Shown here: one piece after another, positions 1 through 8,058 of the stretch
How positions within the stretch are numbered: position 1 is the stretch's first letter
How the letters are laid out: each line of letters opens with the position of its first letter
Assembly: GCF_902506415.1 (NCBI RefSeq)
Contig: NZ_LR733275.1
Location: forward strand, 1,003,651-1,067,650
Origin: Massilia sp. 9I
Lineage (GTDB): Bacteria > Pseudomonadota > Gammaproteobacteria > Burkholderiales > Burkholderiaceae_D
DNA length: 64,000 nucleotides
Reading direction: 5' to 3'
Notes under the pieces: model-generated
The model's database searches: none
The model's input: only the letters and a program-made list of their open reading frames with translations
What the model was told of the DNA's origin: nothing
Position numbers and translations under genes: made by a program

Positions 1-1
1 C

Positions 2-817
2 CTGGCCTCGATGGTGTCGGTGAACCTGGGCGCCGCCTGGGCCAAGCACCTGTTCCCGCTGGTCGGCAGCCAGGGCGTGACCGCGGTGCGGGTCGGCCTG
101 GCGGCGCTCATCATGCTCGCCATCGTGCGCCCCTGGCGCCGGCTGCCCGCGCGCCGCGACGCGCTCAACCTGCTGGTTTACGGCCTGATGCTGGGCTGCA
201 TGAACCTCCTGATCTATGGGGCGTTTGCCCGTATTCCGATCGGTATCGCGGTCGCCATCGAGGTGGTCGGCCCGCTCGGCGTGGTGGTGCTGTCCTCGCG
301 CCGCGCGCGCGACTTCGGCTGGGTGCTGCTGGCCGCGCTAGGCCTGTGGCTGCTGGCGCCGGTGCATGAAGGCGTTCCCCCTCTGGATCCTGCTGGCGTG
401 GCCTATGCGCTCGGCGCGGCCTTCTGCTGGGCGATGTACATCGTGTTCGGCAAGCGCGTCTCGACCCTGAATGGCGGCCACGCCGTGGCCTGGGGCATGC
501 TGGCTGCGGCCCTGTTCACGGTGCCGGTCGGGGTGGCGCATGCCGGCGCCGGCCTGCTGGAACCAATCGTGCTGGCGGGCGGGCTGGCAGTGGCGGTGCT
601 GTCGAGCGCCCTGCCCTATACGCTGGAGATGGCGGCGCTGGCGCGCCTGCCGCAGCGCGTGTTCGGCATCCTGGTCAGCGCCGGACCGGCCTTCGCGGCC
701 GTGGCCGGCTTCCTGGTGCTGGGCGAGCGCCTCACCGGCATGCAGTGGCTGGCGATCGCGCTGGTGATCGTGGCCTGCGGCGGGGCAGCCGCCACGGCGG
801 AACGCAAGCGCGTTTAA
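2..817 (+). CDS. rhtA: RhtA-like EamA family amino acid exporter (5' truncated)
   Basis: Inner-membrane DMT/EamA transporter. The sequence resembles E. coli RhtA (threonine/homoserine exporter) along its whole length, including the segment LFPLVGSQGVTAVRVG, the run PIGIAVAIEVVGPLGVV and the late stretch SSALPYTLEMAALARLP. The reading frame is open to the left edge (Leu-Ala-Ser precede the first visible Met at 11), and family members carry about 20 more N-terminal residues, so the true start lies outside the window. About nine hydrophobic segments remain, forming two EamA repeats. The gene ends tail to tail with corA, overlapping its stop region by 4 bases. Substrate is inferred from homology only. 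Confidence 0.85.
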   Translation: MASMVSVNLGAAWAKHLFPLVGSQGVTAVRVGLAALIMLAIVRPWRRLPARRDALNLLVYGLMLGCMNLLIYGAFARIPIGIAVAIEVVGPLGVVVLSSRRARDFGWVLLAALGLWLLAPVHEGVPPLDPAGVAYALGAAFCWAMYIVFGKRVSTLNGGHAVAWGMLAAALFTVPVGVAHAGAGLLEPIVLAGGLAVAVLSSALPYTLEMAALARLPQRVFGILVSAGPAFAAVAGFLVLGERLTGMQWLAIALVIVACGGAAATAERKRV

Positions 818-1782
818 AGCCAGCCGGCCTTCTTGAAGCGCCGGTACAGGTACCAGGTGACGCAACCCATCACGCACAGCGCGGCCGGATAGCCGTACTT
901 CCACTTCAGTTCCGGCATGAATTCGAAGTTCATGCCCCAGATGCCGGCAAAGGCCGTGAACACGGCGAAGATCGCCGCATACGAGGCCAGCTTCTTGCTG
1001 ATGTCGTTCTCTTCGATCGCCACCATCGACAGCGTGACCTGGATCGCGGTGTTGATGGTGTCGCGCACGGTGTCCAGGCGGCCGAGGATGCGCAGCAGGT
1101 GGTCGTGCACGTCCCGCAGATAATCCTGGGTCTCGACCACGACCTGTGGCACGCGGCCGCCGTGCAGGCGCCCGATCGCATCCATCAGCGGCAGCACCGC
1201 ATGGCGCAGCACCTGCGACTTGCGCTTGAGCTCATACAGGCGCTCGATGTTGGCGCGCTGTCCGCCCTGCTGGCCGAAGATGTGGTCCTCGATCGATTCC
1301 AGCTCGGATTCGAGCATGTCGACCACCGGGAAGTAGCGGTCCACCACCGCGTCCACCAGCGCATACAGCACGAAACCGGAGCCCTTGCGCAGCTGGTGCG
1401 GCTCGCGCTCGGCGCGGGCGCGCACGCCCAGGAAGCCCTGGTTGGCGTCGCGCCGCACCGACAGCACGTAGTTGGGCCCGGCGAAGATGGCCAGCTCGCC
1501 GGCGCAGATCTCGTCGCCATTGAGTTCGACGATGTGCAGGGTCATGAAGATGCTGTCGCCGTACTCCTCCATCTTGGGGCGCTGGTGGCCGCGCGCGGCG
1601 TCTTCCACCGCCAGCTCGTGCAGGTTGAATTCTTCCTGCATGGTGGCGATTTCCGCCTGGTCCGGGTCGCGCAGGGCGACCCAGACGAAGGTCTCGGGCA
1701 GTTTCAGGTATTCGCTGATGTCGGCGACGGGGATGTCGGACAGCTTCTTGCCTTCCTGGTAGGCGACACAGTTGATCAGCAT
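814..1782 (-). CDS. corA: CorA family Mg2+/Co2+ transporter
   Basis: Divalent cation channel of the inner membrane. The large acidic N-terminal cytoplasmic domain (about residues 1-260) is followed by two C-terminal membrane segments, with the family signature GMN directly after the first one (GIWGMNFEFMPELKW). The C terminus is short and basic. I chose the ATG at 1782 (MLINCVAYQEGKKL) because CorA relatives begin there; a GTG at 1806 would add eight residues. Neither start has a clear Shine-Dalgarno sequence, and the 40 bases upstream form a large inverted repeat (separate entry). The gene lies 51 bases downstream of ntrC on the same strand. Confidence 0.9.
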   Translation of the reverse strand: MLINCVAYQEGKKLSDIPVADISEYLKLPETFVWVALRDPDQAEIATMQEEFNLHELAVEDAARGHQRPKMEEYGDSIFMTLHIVELNGDEICAGELAIFAGPNYVLSVRRDANQGFLGVRARAEREPHQLRKGSGFVLYALVDAVVDRYFPVVDMLESELESIEDHIFGQQGGQRANIERLYELKRKSQVLRHAVLPLMDAIGRLHGGRVPQVVVETQDYLRDVHDHLLRILGRLDTVRDTINTAIQVTLSMVAIEENDISKKLASYAAIFAVFTAFAGIWGMNFEFMPELKWKYGYPAALCVMGCVTWYLYRRFKKAGWL

Positions 1783-1784
1783 GG

Positions 1785-1828
1785 ATGGTGTAAGCGATAA
1801 CGGCACATGATGCGCCAGCTTACACCAT
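1785..1828 (-). promoter_or_regulatory. Nested inverted repeat immediately upstream of corA start
   Basis: An 11-base arm at 1785-1795 (ATGGTGTAAGC) is exactly complementary to 1818-1828, with a 22-base spacer. The spacer holds a second near-perfect palindrome (GGCACAT g ATGCGCC, one mismatch). In the corA mRNA the hairpin ends two bases before the preferred ATG and would bury any ribosome site. It also fills the ntrC-corA gap, so it could be a processing or termination element or a protein operator. No U-tract follows, which argues against a simple terminator. Confidence 0.5.
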
Positions 1829-1833
1829 TGCCA

Positions 1834-3306
<1,473 letters not shown>

Positions 3307-3377
3307 GTGTTCGTGGTTCCCGTCGTTCGCATCCTACGATTCAATGGGGACTCACGGCGGATGCTGCATTCCCCCAC

Positions 3378-4451
3378 TTATGGCAAGGGCAGCAGGATCC
3401 GGAAATCCGTCAGTCCAGGCCGGCTTTCGCACTCGATCACACCCAGGTGCTGCTGCACGAAGGTCTGCGCCAGCGTCAACCCGAGGCCGCTGCCGCCTTC
3501 GCGCCCGGAGACGAGCGGGTAGAAGATGCGGTCGCGGATCTCGGGTGCGATGCCCGGTCCATTGTCGATGATATGCAAATCTAATGCCAGCCCGTAGCGG
3601 ACCTTGGCCAGGGTGACCTGGCGCGCCACGCGGGTGCGCAGCACGATCTCGGCGTCGCCCGCCGCGATGCGTTTCGCAAGCGCCTGGGCGGCGTTGTGGG
3701 CGATGTTCAGCACCACCTGGATCAGCTGCTCCATGTCGCCCCTGAACTCGGGGATCGAGGCGTCGTAGTCGCGCCGGATGGTGAGCCCGGACGGGAATTC
3801 GGCCAGGATCAGGCTGCGTACGCGCTCGCACACTTCGTGGATGTTGACGTCGCCGACGATGTGGGGCTTGCGGTGCGGCGCCAGCAGGCGGTCGACCAGG
3901 GTCTGGAGGCGGTCGGCCTCCTTGATGATCACTTGCGTGTATTCCGACAGGTCGGCCAGGTGGTGCGGAGGAAGCTCGAGCTCGAGCAGCTGGGCCGCGC
4001 CGCGGATGCCGCCCAGCGGGTTCTTGATTTCGTGCGCCAGGTTGCGGATCAGTTCCTTGTTGGCCTGGCTCTGGTCGAGGATGCGCTCCTCGCGGTCGAG
4101 CTTGAGCTGCTGGACGTTCTCGCGCAGCTCGAGCAGCAGCTCGCCCTCCCCCAGCGCGCTGACGCTGGTGATCACGTGCAGCGGCTCGCGCCCGCTCCGT
4201 TGCAGGCTGAGGTCCTGGCGCAGGTCGGCGTACTGGTGGGCCAGCGCCTGGGCGCACAGCGCGGCCAGTTCGCTCCCATTGGTGAACAGCTCGAACAGCG
4301 GCGCGCGCTGCAGGGACTTGAGCGAGAGTTCGAGCAGGTTCTCGGCGGCCGGGTTCGCGTAGCGCACCTCGCCTTCCAGCCCGAGCAGCAGCACGCTCGA
4401 TGCCAGCAGGTCGAGGCCGGCGTAACGCGAGGTGGGGCCGCTCGGCGTCAT
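3378..4451 (-). CDS. ntrB: Nitrogen regulation sensor histidine kinase NtrB
   Basis: Cytoplasmic PAS-containing histidine kinase/phosphatase controlling NtrC, 357 residues. PAS domain at about 10-110 (LEGEVRYANPAAENLL), H-box with His140 in HEIKNPLGG, N-box NIAHNAAQAL, G1 DNGPGI and G2 GREGGSGLGLTLAQ. There are no membrane segments. The ATG at 4451 overlaps the stop of the DUF4124 gene as ATGA, which indicates translational coupling. The frame stays open far upstream of this ATG, but that extension lies inside the DUF4124 gene and is not coding. Confidence 0.95.
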   Translation of the reverse strand: MTPSGPTSRYAGLDLLASSVLLLGLEGEVRYANPAAENLLELSLKSLQRAPLFELFTNGSELAALCAQALAHQYADLRQDLSLQRSGREPLHVITSVSALGEGELLLELRENVQQLKLDREERILDQSQANKELIRNLAHEIKNPLGGIRGAAQLLELELPPHHLADLSEYTQVIIKEADRLQTLVDRLLAPHRKPHIVGDVNIHEVCERVRSLILAEFPSGLTIRRDYDASIPEFRGDMEQLIQVVLNIAHNAAQALAKRIAAGDAEIVLRTRVARQVTLAKVRYGLALDLHIIDNGPGIAPEIRDRIFYPLVSGREGGSGLGLTLAQTFVQQHLGVIECESRPGLTDFRILLPLP

Positions 4452-4969
4452 CGGATGTTGCTGATCTCGCGCTGCAGCGCTTCGATGTTGCGTTCGGTGC
4501 GGCCGATCTCGTCGCGCATCGAGGCCACGCGTTCCTGGTACTTGGCGTAGTTGCGTTCGTTGCCCTGGCGTTCGGGCTCGCCGCCGTTGAAGTCGCGGCG
4601 CAGGTCGGCCAGCTTCTTCTGCTCGATGCGCAGCTCGTCGTTCAGGATCTCGCGGCGGTCGTCGTCGCGCGCGCGCTGCTGGGCGGTGTCGACGCGCGGG
4701 AAGCTGGTGGGGCTCGCGACCGGGGCCGGGCTGCCGTTCGGCGGGCGCACGGCCGGAATCGGCGCGGAGGCGCGCGGCGGCGCGGGCGGCGCATAGCCCG
4801 GCAGGTCGAGGGCCTTGCAGCCCTTTCGGCTGGTATCGGTGAATTCGACGCGGCCCTGGTCGTCCACGCACTTATAGACGGCGCCCTGGGCTTGCGCCCC
4901 GTTGTGGAGCGCCAGTCCCGCGGCCAGGACGATGGCAAAGCGTTGAAGAAGTCTCAATGTCGTTCGCAT
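4448..4969 (-). CDS. DUF4124 domain-containing secreted protein
   Basis: A 173-residue protein with an N-terminal signal peptide (hydrophobic run AIVLAAGLALHNGAQAQ), then a DUF4124 domain (AVYKCVDDQGRVEFTDTS), a proline/alanine-rich linker and a charged, probably helical C-terminal part (about 100-173). DUF4124 proteins are usually periplasmic; their function is unknown. The gene lies between glnA and ntrB and is translationally coupled to ntrB, so it is probably the first gene of the ntrBC transcript. The start at 4969 gives a clean signal peptide; no good ribosome site is visible. Confidence 0.85.
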   Translation of the reverse strand: MRTTLRLLQRFAIVLAAGLALHNGAQAQGAVYKCVDDQGRVEFTDTSRKGCKALDLPGYAPPAPPRASAPIPAVRPPNGSPAPVASPTSFPRVDTAQQRARDDDRREILNDELRIEQKKLADLRRDFNGGEPERQGNERNYAKYQERVASMRDEIGRTERNIEALQREISNIR

Positions 4970-4981
4970 CAGGAGTCAGGG

Positions 4982-4998
4982 TGCACAATAAACGTGCA
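4982..4998 (-). promoter_or_regulatory. NtrC-type dyad over the predicted ntrBC operon start
   Basis: TGCAC and GTGCA half-sites separated by seven bases (TGCACAATAAACGTGCA), the spacing of the NtrC consensus TGCACYANNNTRGTGCA. Three of the specified positions differ. The site covers about -3 to +14 relative to the start predicted from the adjacent sigma-70 promoter, which is where NtrC represses the enteric glnL promoter. Confidence 0.55.
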
Positions 4999-5001
4999 CG
5001 T

Positions 5002-5029
5002 ATTGTAGAACGGCCCGAGTGTACAGCAA
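5002..5029 (-). promoter_or_regulatory. Predicted sigma-70 promoter of the DUF4124-ntrB-ntrC operon
   Basis: On the minus strand, -35 TTGCTG (5029-5024), a 16-base spacer and -10 TACAAT (5007-5002). Transcription would start near 4995, giving a leader of about 26 bases before the DUF4124 gene. The NtrC-type dyad lies right over the start. Confidence 0.5.
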
Positions 5030-5034
5030 GCATG

Positions 5035-5073
5035 AAAAAAGGCGGGGAAAGCCATCGCTTTCCCCGCCTTTGT
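5035..5073 (-). terminator. Intrinsic terminator of glnA
   Basis: Perfect 15-base arms at 5038-5052 and 5057-5071 (core GGCGGGGAAAGC) with a four-base loop, followed on the minus strand by a run of six T. It lies 56 bases after the glnA stop. Confidence 0.9.
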
Positions 5074-5128
5074 TACACAGCCTTACGCGTGGTGACGCTC
5101 TTGCGCAACGCTTGTGTTGACCACTTGA

Positions 5129-6544
5129 TTACGACGAGTAGTACATGTCGAATTCGGCCGGGTGCGGGGTCATGCGCAGACGCTGCACTTCCTGCATCTT
5201 GAGGTCGATGTAGGCGTCGATCATGCTGTCGCTGAACACGCCGCCGCGGGTCAGGAACTCGCGGTCCTTGTCGAGGGCTTCCAGCGCTTCTTCCAGCGAG
5301 GCGCACACGGTCGGGATCAGCTTGTCTTCTTCCGGCGGCAGGTGGTACAGGTCCTTGGTCGCGGCTTCGCCCGGGTGGATCTTGTTCTGGATGCCGTCCA
5401 GGCCTGCCATCAGCAGCGCAGCGAAGCACAGGTAGACGTTGGCCAGCGGGTCCGGGAAGCGGGTCTCGATGCGGCGGCCTTTCGGGTTCGCCACGTGCGG
5501 GATGCGGATCGAGGCCGAACGGTTGCGGGCCGAGTAGGCCAGCTTGACCGGGGCTTCATAGCCCGGCACCAGGCGCTTGTACGAGTTGGTGCCCGGGTTG
5601 GTGATCGCGTTCAGGGCGCGTGCGTGCTTGATGATGCCGCCGATGTAGAACAGCGCGGTTTCCGACAGGCCTGCATAGCCGTCGCCGGCGAACAGGTTCT
5701 TGCCGTCTTTCCAGATCGACTGGTGCACGTGCATGCCCGAGCCGTTGTCGCCGTTCATTGGCTTCGGCATGAAGGTCGCGGTCTTGCCGTAGCTGTGGGC
5801 CACGTTCCAGATCACGTACTTCAGGTTCTGGGTCCAGTCGGCGCGCTCGACCAGGGTCGAGAATTTGGTGCCGAGTTCATTCTGGCCGGCGCCGGCCACT
5901 TCGTGGTGGTGCACTTCGACCGGGATGCCCATCGATTCGAGGATCAGCGACATTTCCGAACGCATGTCCTGGAAGCTGTCGACCGGCGGGACCGGGAAGT
6001 AGCCGCCCTTGACGGTCGGACGGTGGCCGCTGTTGCCGCCTTCGATTTCCTTGTCGGTCGACCAGGATGCTTCCTCCGAGTCGATCTTGACGAAGCAGCC
6101 CGACATGTCGATCTTCCAGCGGACCGAGTCGAAGATGAAGAATTCCGGTTCCGGGCCGAAGTAGGCGGTGTCGCCCAGGCCGGTCGACTTCAGGTAGGCT
6201 TCGGCGCGCTTGGCGATCGAGCGCGGGTCGCGGTCGTAGCCCTTGCCGTCCGACGGTTCGATCACGTCGCACTGCATGAACAGCGTGGTCTCTTCCATGA
6301 ACGGGTCGAGGTTGGCGGTGTTCGGGTCCGGCAGCAGCAGCATGTCGGAGGCTTCGATGCCCTTCCAGCCGGCGATCGACGAACCGTCGAAGGCGTGGCC
6401 CGATTCGAACTTGTCTTCGTCGAAGTGCGACACGGGGACGGTCACGTGCTGCTCCTTGCCGCGGGTGTCCGCGAAGCGCAGGTCAACGAACTTCACTTCG
6501 TTGTCTTTGATGAGTTGAATTACGTCTGCAACCGTCTTTGCCAT
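5129..6544 (-). CDS. glnA: Glutamine synthetase type I
   Basis: ATP-dependent synthesis of glutamine from glutamate and ammonia; 471 residues, the normal length for GSI-beta. Family landmarks include the N-terminal [45 protein letters not shown] and the adenylylation loop around [10 protein letters not shown] with the expected Tyr. The ATG at 6544 ([11 protein letters not shown]) is preceded by AGGAGA at proper distance; an upstream in-frame extension to 6601 would run into the predicted transcript start. It has its own sigma-54 promoter and terminator, so it is a single-gene unit next to ntrBC. Confidence 0.98.
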   Translation of the reverse strand: MAKTVADVIQLIKDNEVKFVDLRFADTRGKEQHVTVPVSHFDEDKFESGHAFDGSSIAGWKGIEASDMLLLPDPNTANLDPFMEETTLFMQCDVIEPSDGKGYDRDPRSIAKRAEAYLKSTGLGDTAYFGPEPEFFIFDSVRWKIDMSGCFVKIDSEEASWSTDKEIEGGNSGHRPTVKGGYFPVPPVDSFQDMRSEMSLILESMGIPVEVHHHEVAGAGQNELGTKFSTLVERADWTQNLKYVIWNVAHSYGKTATFMPKPMNGDNGSGMHVHQSIWKDGKNLFAGDGYAGLSETALFYIGGIIKHARALNAITNPGTNSYKRLVPGYEAPVKLAYSARNRSASIRIPHVANPKGRRIETRFPDPLANVYLCFAALLMAGLDGIQNKIHPGEAATKDLYHLPPEEDKLIPTVCASLEEALEALDKDREFLTRGGVFSDSMIDAYIDLKMQEVQRLRMTPHPAEFDMYYSS

Positions 6545-6614
6545 TCGTATCTCCTGATTGAAAAGGGGGTGTCGCACCGGAAGGTCCTCGCGGAACGACA
6601 ACTTGCTTTAGTTT

Positions 6615-6633
6615 AAAGCATGAAGCGTGCCAA
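6615..6633 (-). promoter_or_regulatory. Sigma-54 promoter of glnA
   Basis: Minus-strand TTGGCACGCTTCATGCTTT has the invariant GG (-24) and GC (-12) at exact spacing and matches TGGCACGN4TTGCW except for one base in the -12 element. Predicted start is near 6606, about 60 bases before the glnA ATG. Confidence 0.8.
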
Positions 6634-6728
6634 CCGGGCATTATGAGCAAATGCTCAATGCTTCGTTGGAATTCGCTCTTGTCCGTCCTAAAATCGCTCA
6701 TCACCATCGGTGTGCATGCCTGTGCATC

Positions 6729-6745
6729 CGCACCAAAACAGTGCA
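6729..6745 (-). promoter_or_regulatory. NtrC-type binding site upstream of glnA (promoter-proximal)
   Basis: The 17-base dyad CGCACCAAAACAGTGCA differs from TGCACYANNNTRGTGCA at two positions. Its centre is about 130 bases upstream of the predicted glnA start, a normal enhancer distance. Confidence 0.65.
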
Positions 6746-6783
6746 AGTTCAGCGCCAGTGCACCATCGCAGCGCAGCATACAC

Positions 6784-6800
6784 CGAACCAAGTTGGTGCA
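6784..6800 (-). promoter_or_regulatory. NtrC-type binding site upstream of glnA (promoter-distal)
   Basis: CGAACCAAGTTGGTGCA differs from TGCACYANNNTRGTGCA at two positions and contains the exact palindrome ACCAAGTTGGT. It lies 55 bases (about five helical turns) from the proximal site, so two NtrC dimers would sit on the same face. A lone TGCACCA half-site at 6759-6765 lies between them. Confidence 0.65.
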
Positions 6801-6835
6801 ATGTTTTTTTCGTCGCCTCAGAACGGAACCAGACC

Positions 6836-7294
6836 ATGACTACTACCGACTCGATCCTCGCCAATGCGCGCCAGCGCGCCGTCGGCCAGCCCTATGCGGG
6901 CGCCGTCACGCCCGAGGAAGCCTTTGCGCTCCTGCAAAGCGATCCGCGCGTGAAACTGGTGGACGTGCGCACCAATGCCGAGCGCGACTGGGTCGGCCAG
7001 GTCGCGATCCCCGAGGCCCAGCACCTCGCGGTGCAATGGGCCACCTACCCCGGCGGCCAGCCAAATCCCGCATTCGGTGCGCAGCTGGAGCAGCTGGCGC
7101 GCAAGGACGAGGTGCTGCTGTTCCTGTGCCGTTCCGGCGTGCGCTCGCGCCACAGCGCGCGCGTGGCCACCGAAGCCGGCTATGCCGAGTCCTACGACAT
7201 CCTGGAAGGCTTCGAAGGCGACCGCGACGTCGACGGACATCGCAAGACCATCGGCGGCTGGTGCAAGGCCGGCCTGCCCTGGGTAGGCGCCTGA
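6836..7294 (+). CDS. Rhodanese-like domain protein
   Basis: Single-domain rhodanese of 152 residues. The domain spans about 22-145, with the substrate Asp/Arg region KLVDVRTNAERDWVG and the active-site loop LCRSGVRSRHSA carrying Cys98. It has no signal peptide, so it is cytoplasmic. The ATG at 6836 follows GGAACC; longer frames upstream would overlap the glnA enhancer sites. It is four bases from a TauE-type exporter gene on the same strand, which suggests a shared sulfur-handling role such as sulfur transfer plus export of sulfite or a related anion. The substrate is unknown. Confidence 0.88.
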   Translation: MTTTDSILANARQRAVGQPYAGAVTPEEAFALLQSDPRVKLVDVRTNAERDWVGQVAIPEAQHLAVQWATYPGGQPNPAFGAQLEQLARKDEVLLFLCRSGVRSRHSARVATEAGYAESYDILEGFEGDRDVDGHRKTIGGWCKAGLPWVGA

Positions 7295-7298
7295 GCCT

Positions 7299-8051
7299 TT
7301 GATTGATTTACTGCTGAACCTCGGGCTGGGCGCCCTGCTCGGCCTCGTGGGTGGTTTGCTGGGCATTGGCGGCGGGCTGATCGCCATTCCCGTGCTGGGC
7401 CTGCTGTATGGCATGGGCCAGCAGCTGGCCCAGGGCACGGCGCTGGTGATGATCGCGCCGAACGTCCTGATCGGCTTTTACCGCTACCACCAGAGGCATC
7501 CGGTCGACCTGCGCGCGGTGGCCTCGATGGCCCTGTTTTCCGTGGTCGCGACCTGGTTCGCCGCGCGGTTTGCCATCGGCCTCGATCCGCGCGCCCTGCA
7601 CATCGCGTTCGCGCTGTTCCTAGTGGCGCTGGCCGTGTATTTCGGCTTCCTGACCAAACACGTTCCGGCGGCGCCCGCGACGGCGCAGAAGATGCCGCGC
7701 GCTGCCCTGCCCCTGCTCGGCATCGCTTGCGGCCTGATGTCGGGGGTGTTCACGATCGGCGGCGGGCTGGTGATCGTGCCGGCGCTGGTGAGCCTGTTCG
7801 GCATGCCGCAGACCCGCGCCCAGGGCATGGCGCTGGCGCTGGTGGTACCGAGTTCGCTTGTTGCGCTGTTCGGCTACGCCCAGGGCGGCCACGTCGACTG
7901 GGCCACCGGGGTGCCGCTGGCGCTGGGCGGGATCGCGACCGTCTCGCTGGGCGTGATGCTGGCGCACCGGTTTGCGCCGGCGCGCCTGCGGCTGCTGTTC
8001 TGCCTGGTCCTGCTGGGCACCGCGGCGACCATGCTGCTGTCGCCGCGTTAG
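7299..8051 (+). CDS. TauE/SafE family membrane transporter
   Basis: Inner-membrane protein of 250 residues with about eight hydrophobic segments and the two glycine-rich family repeats (LGLVGGLLGIGGGLIAIP near residue 20; GLMSGVFTIGGGLVIVP near 150). The family exports sulfite, sulfoacetate or related anions. The start is a TTG at 7299 directly after the rhodanese stop, so the two genes form an operon. It ends eight bases from the convergent hydrolase gene. Substrate not determinable from sequence. Confidence 0.88.
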   Translation: MIDLLLNLGLGALLGLVGGLLGIGGGLIAIPVLGLLYGMGQQLAQGTALVMIAPNVLIGFYRYHQRHPVDLRAVASMALFSVVATWFAARFAIGLDPRALHIAFALFLVALAVYFGFLTKHVPAAPATAQKMPRAALPLLGIACGLMSGVFTIGGGLVIVPALVSLFGMPQTRAQGMALALVVPSSLVALFGYAQGGHVDWATGVPLALGGIATVSLGVMLAHRFAPARLRLLFCLVLLGTAATMLLSPR

Positions 8052-8058
8052 CCCAGGC

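Noticed and set aside
5162..6616. Long open frame on the plus strand opposite glnA
   Set aside because: Mirror frame of a highly expressed GC-rich gene; composition is Val/Asp/His/Arg-rich with no recognisable domain.
6759..6775. Third NtrC site between the two glnA dyads
   Set aside because: Only the TGCACCA half is good; the other half (AGCGCA) matches poorly, so it was left as a half-site.
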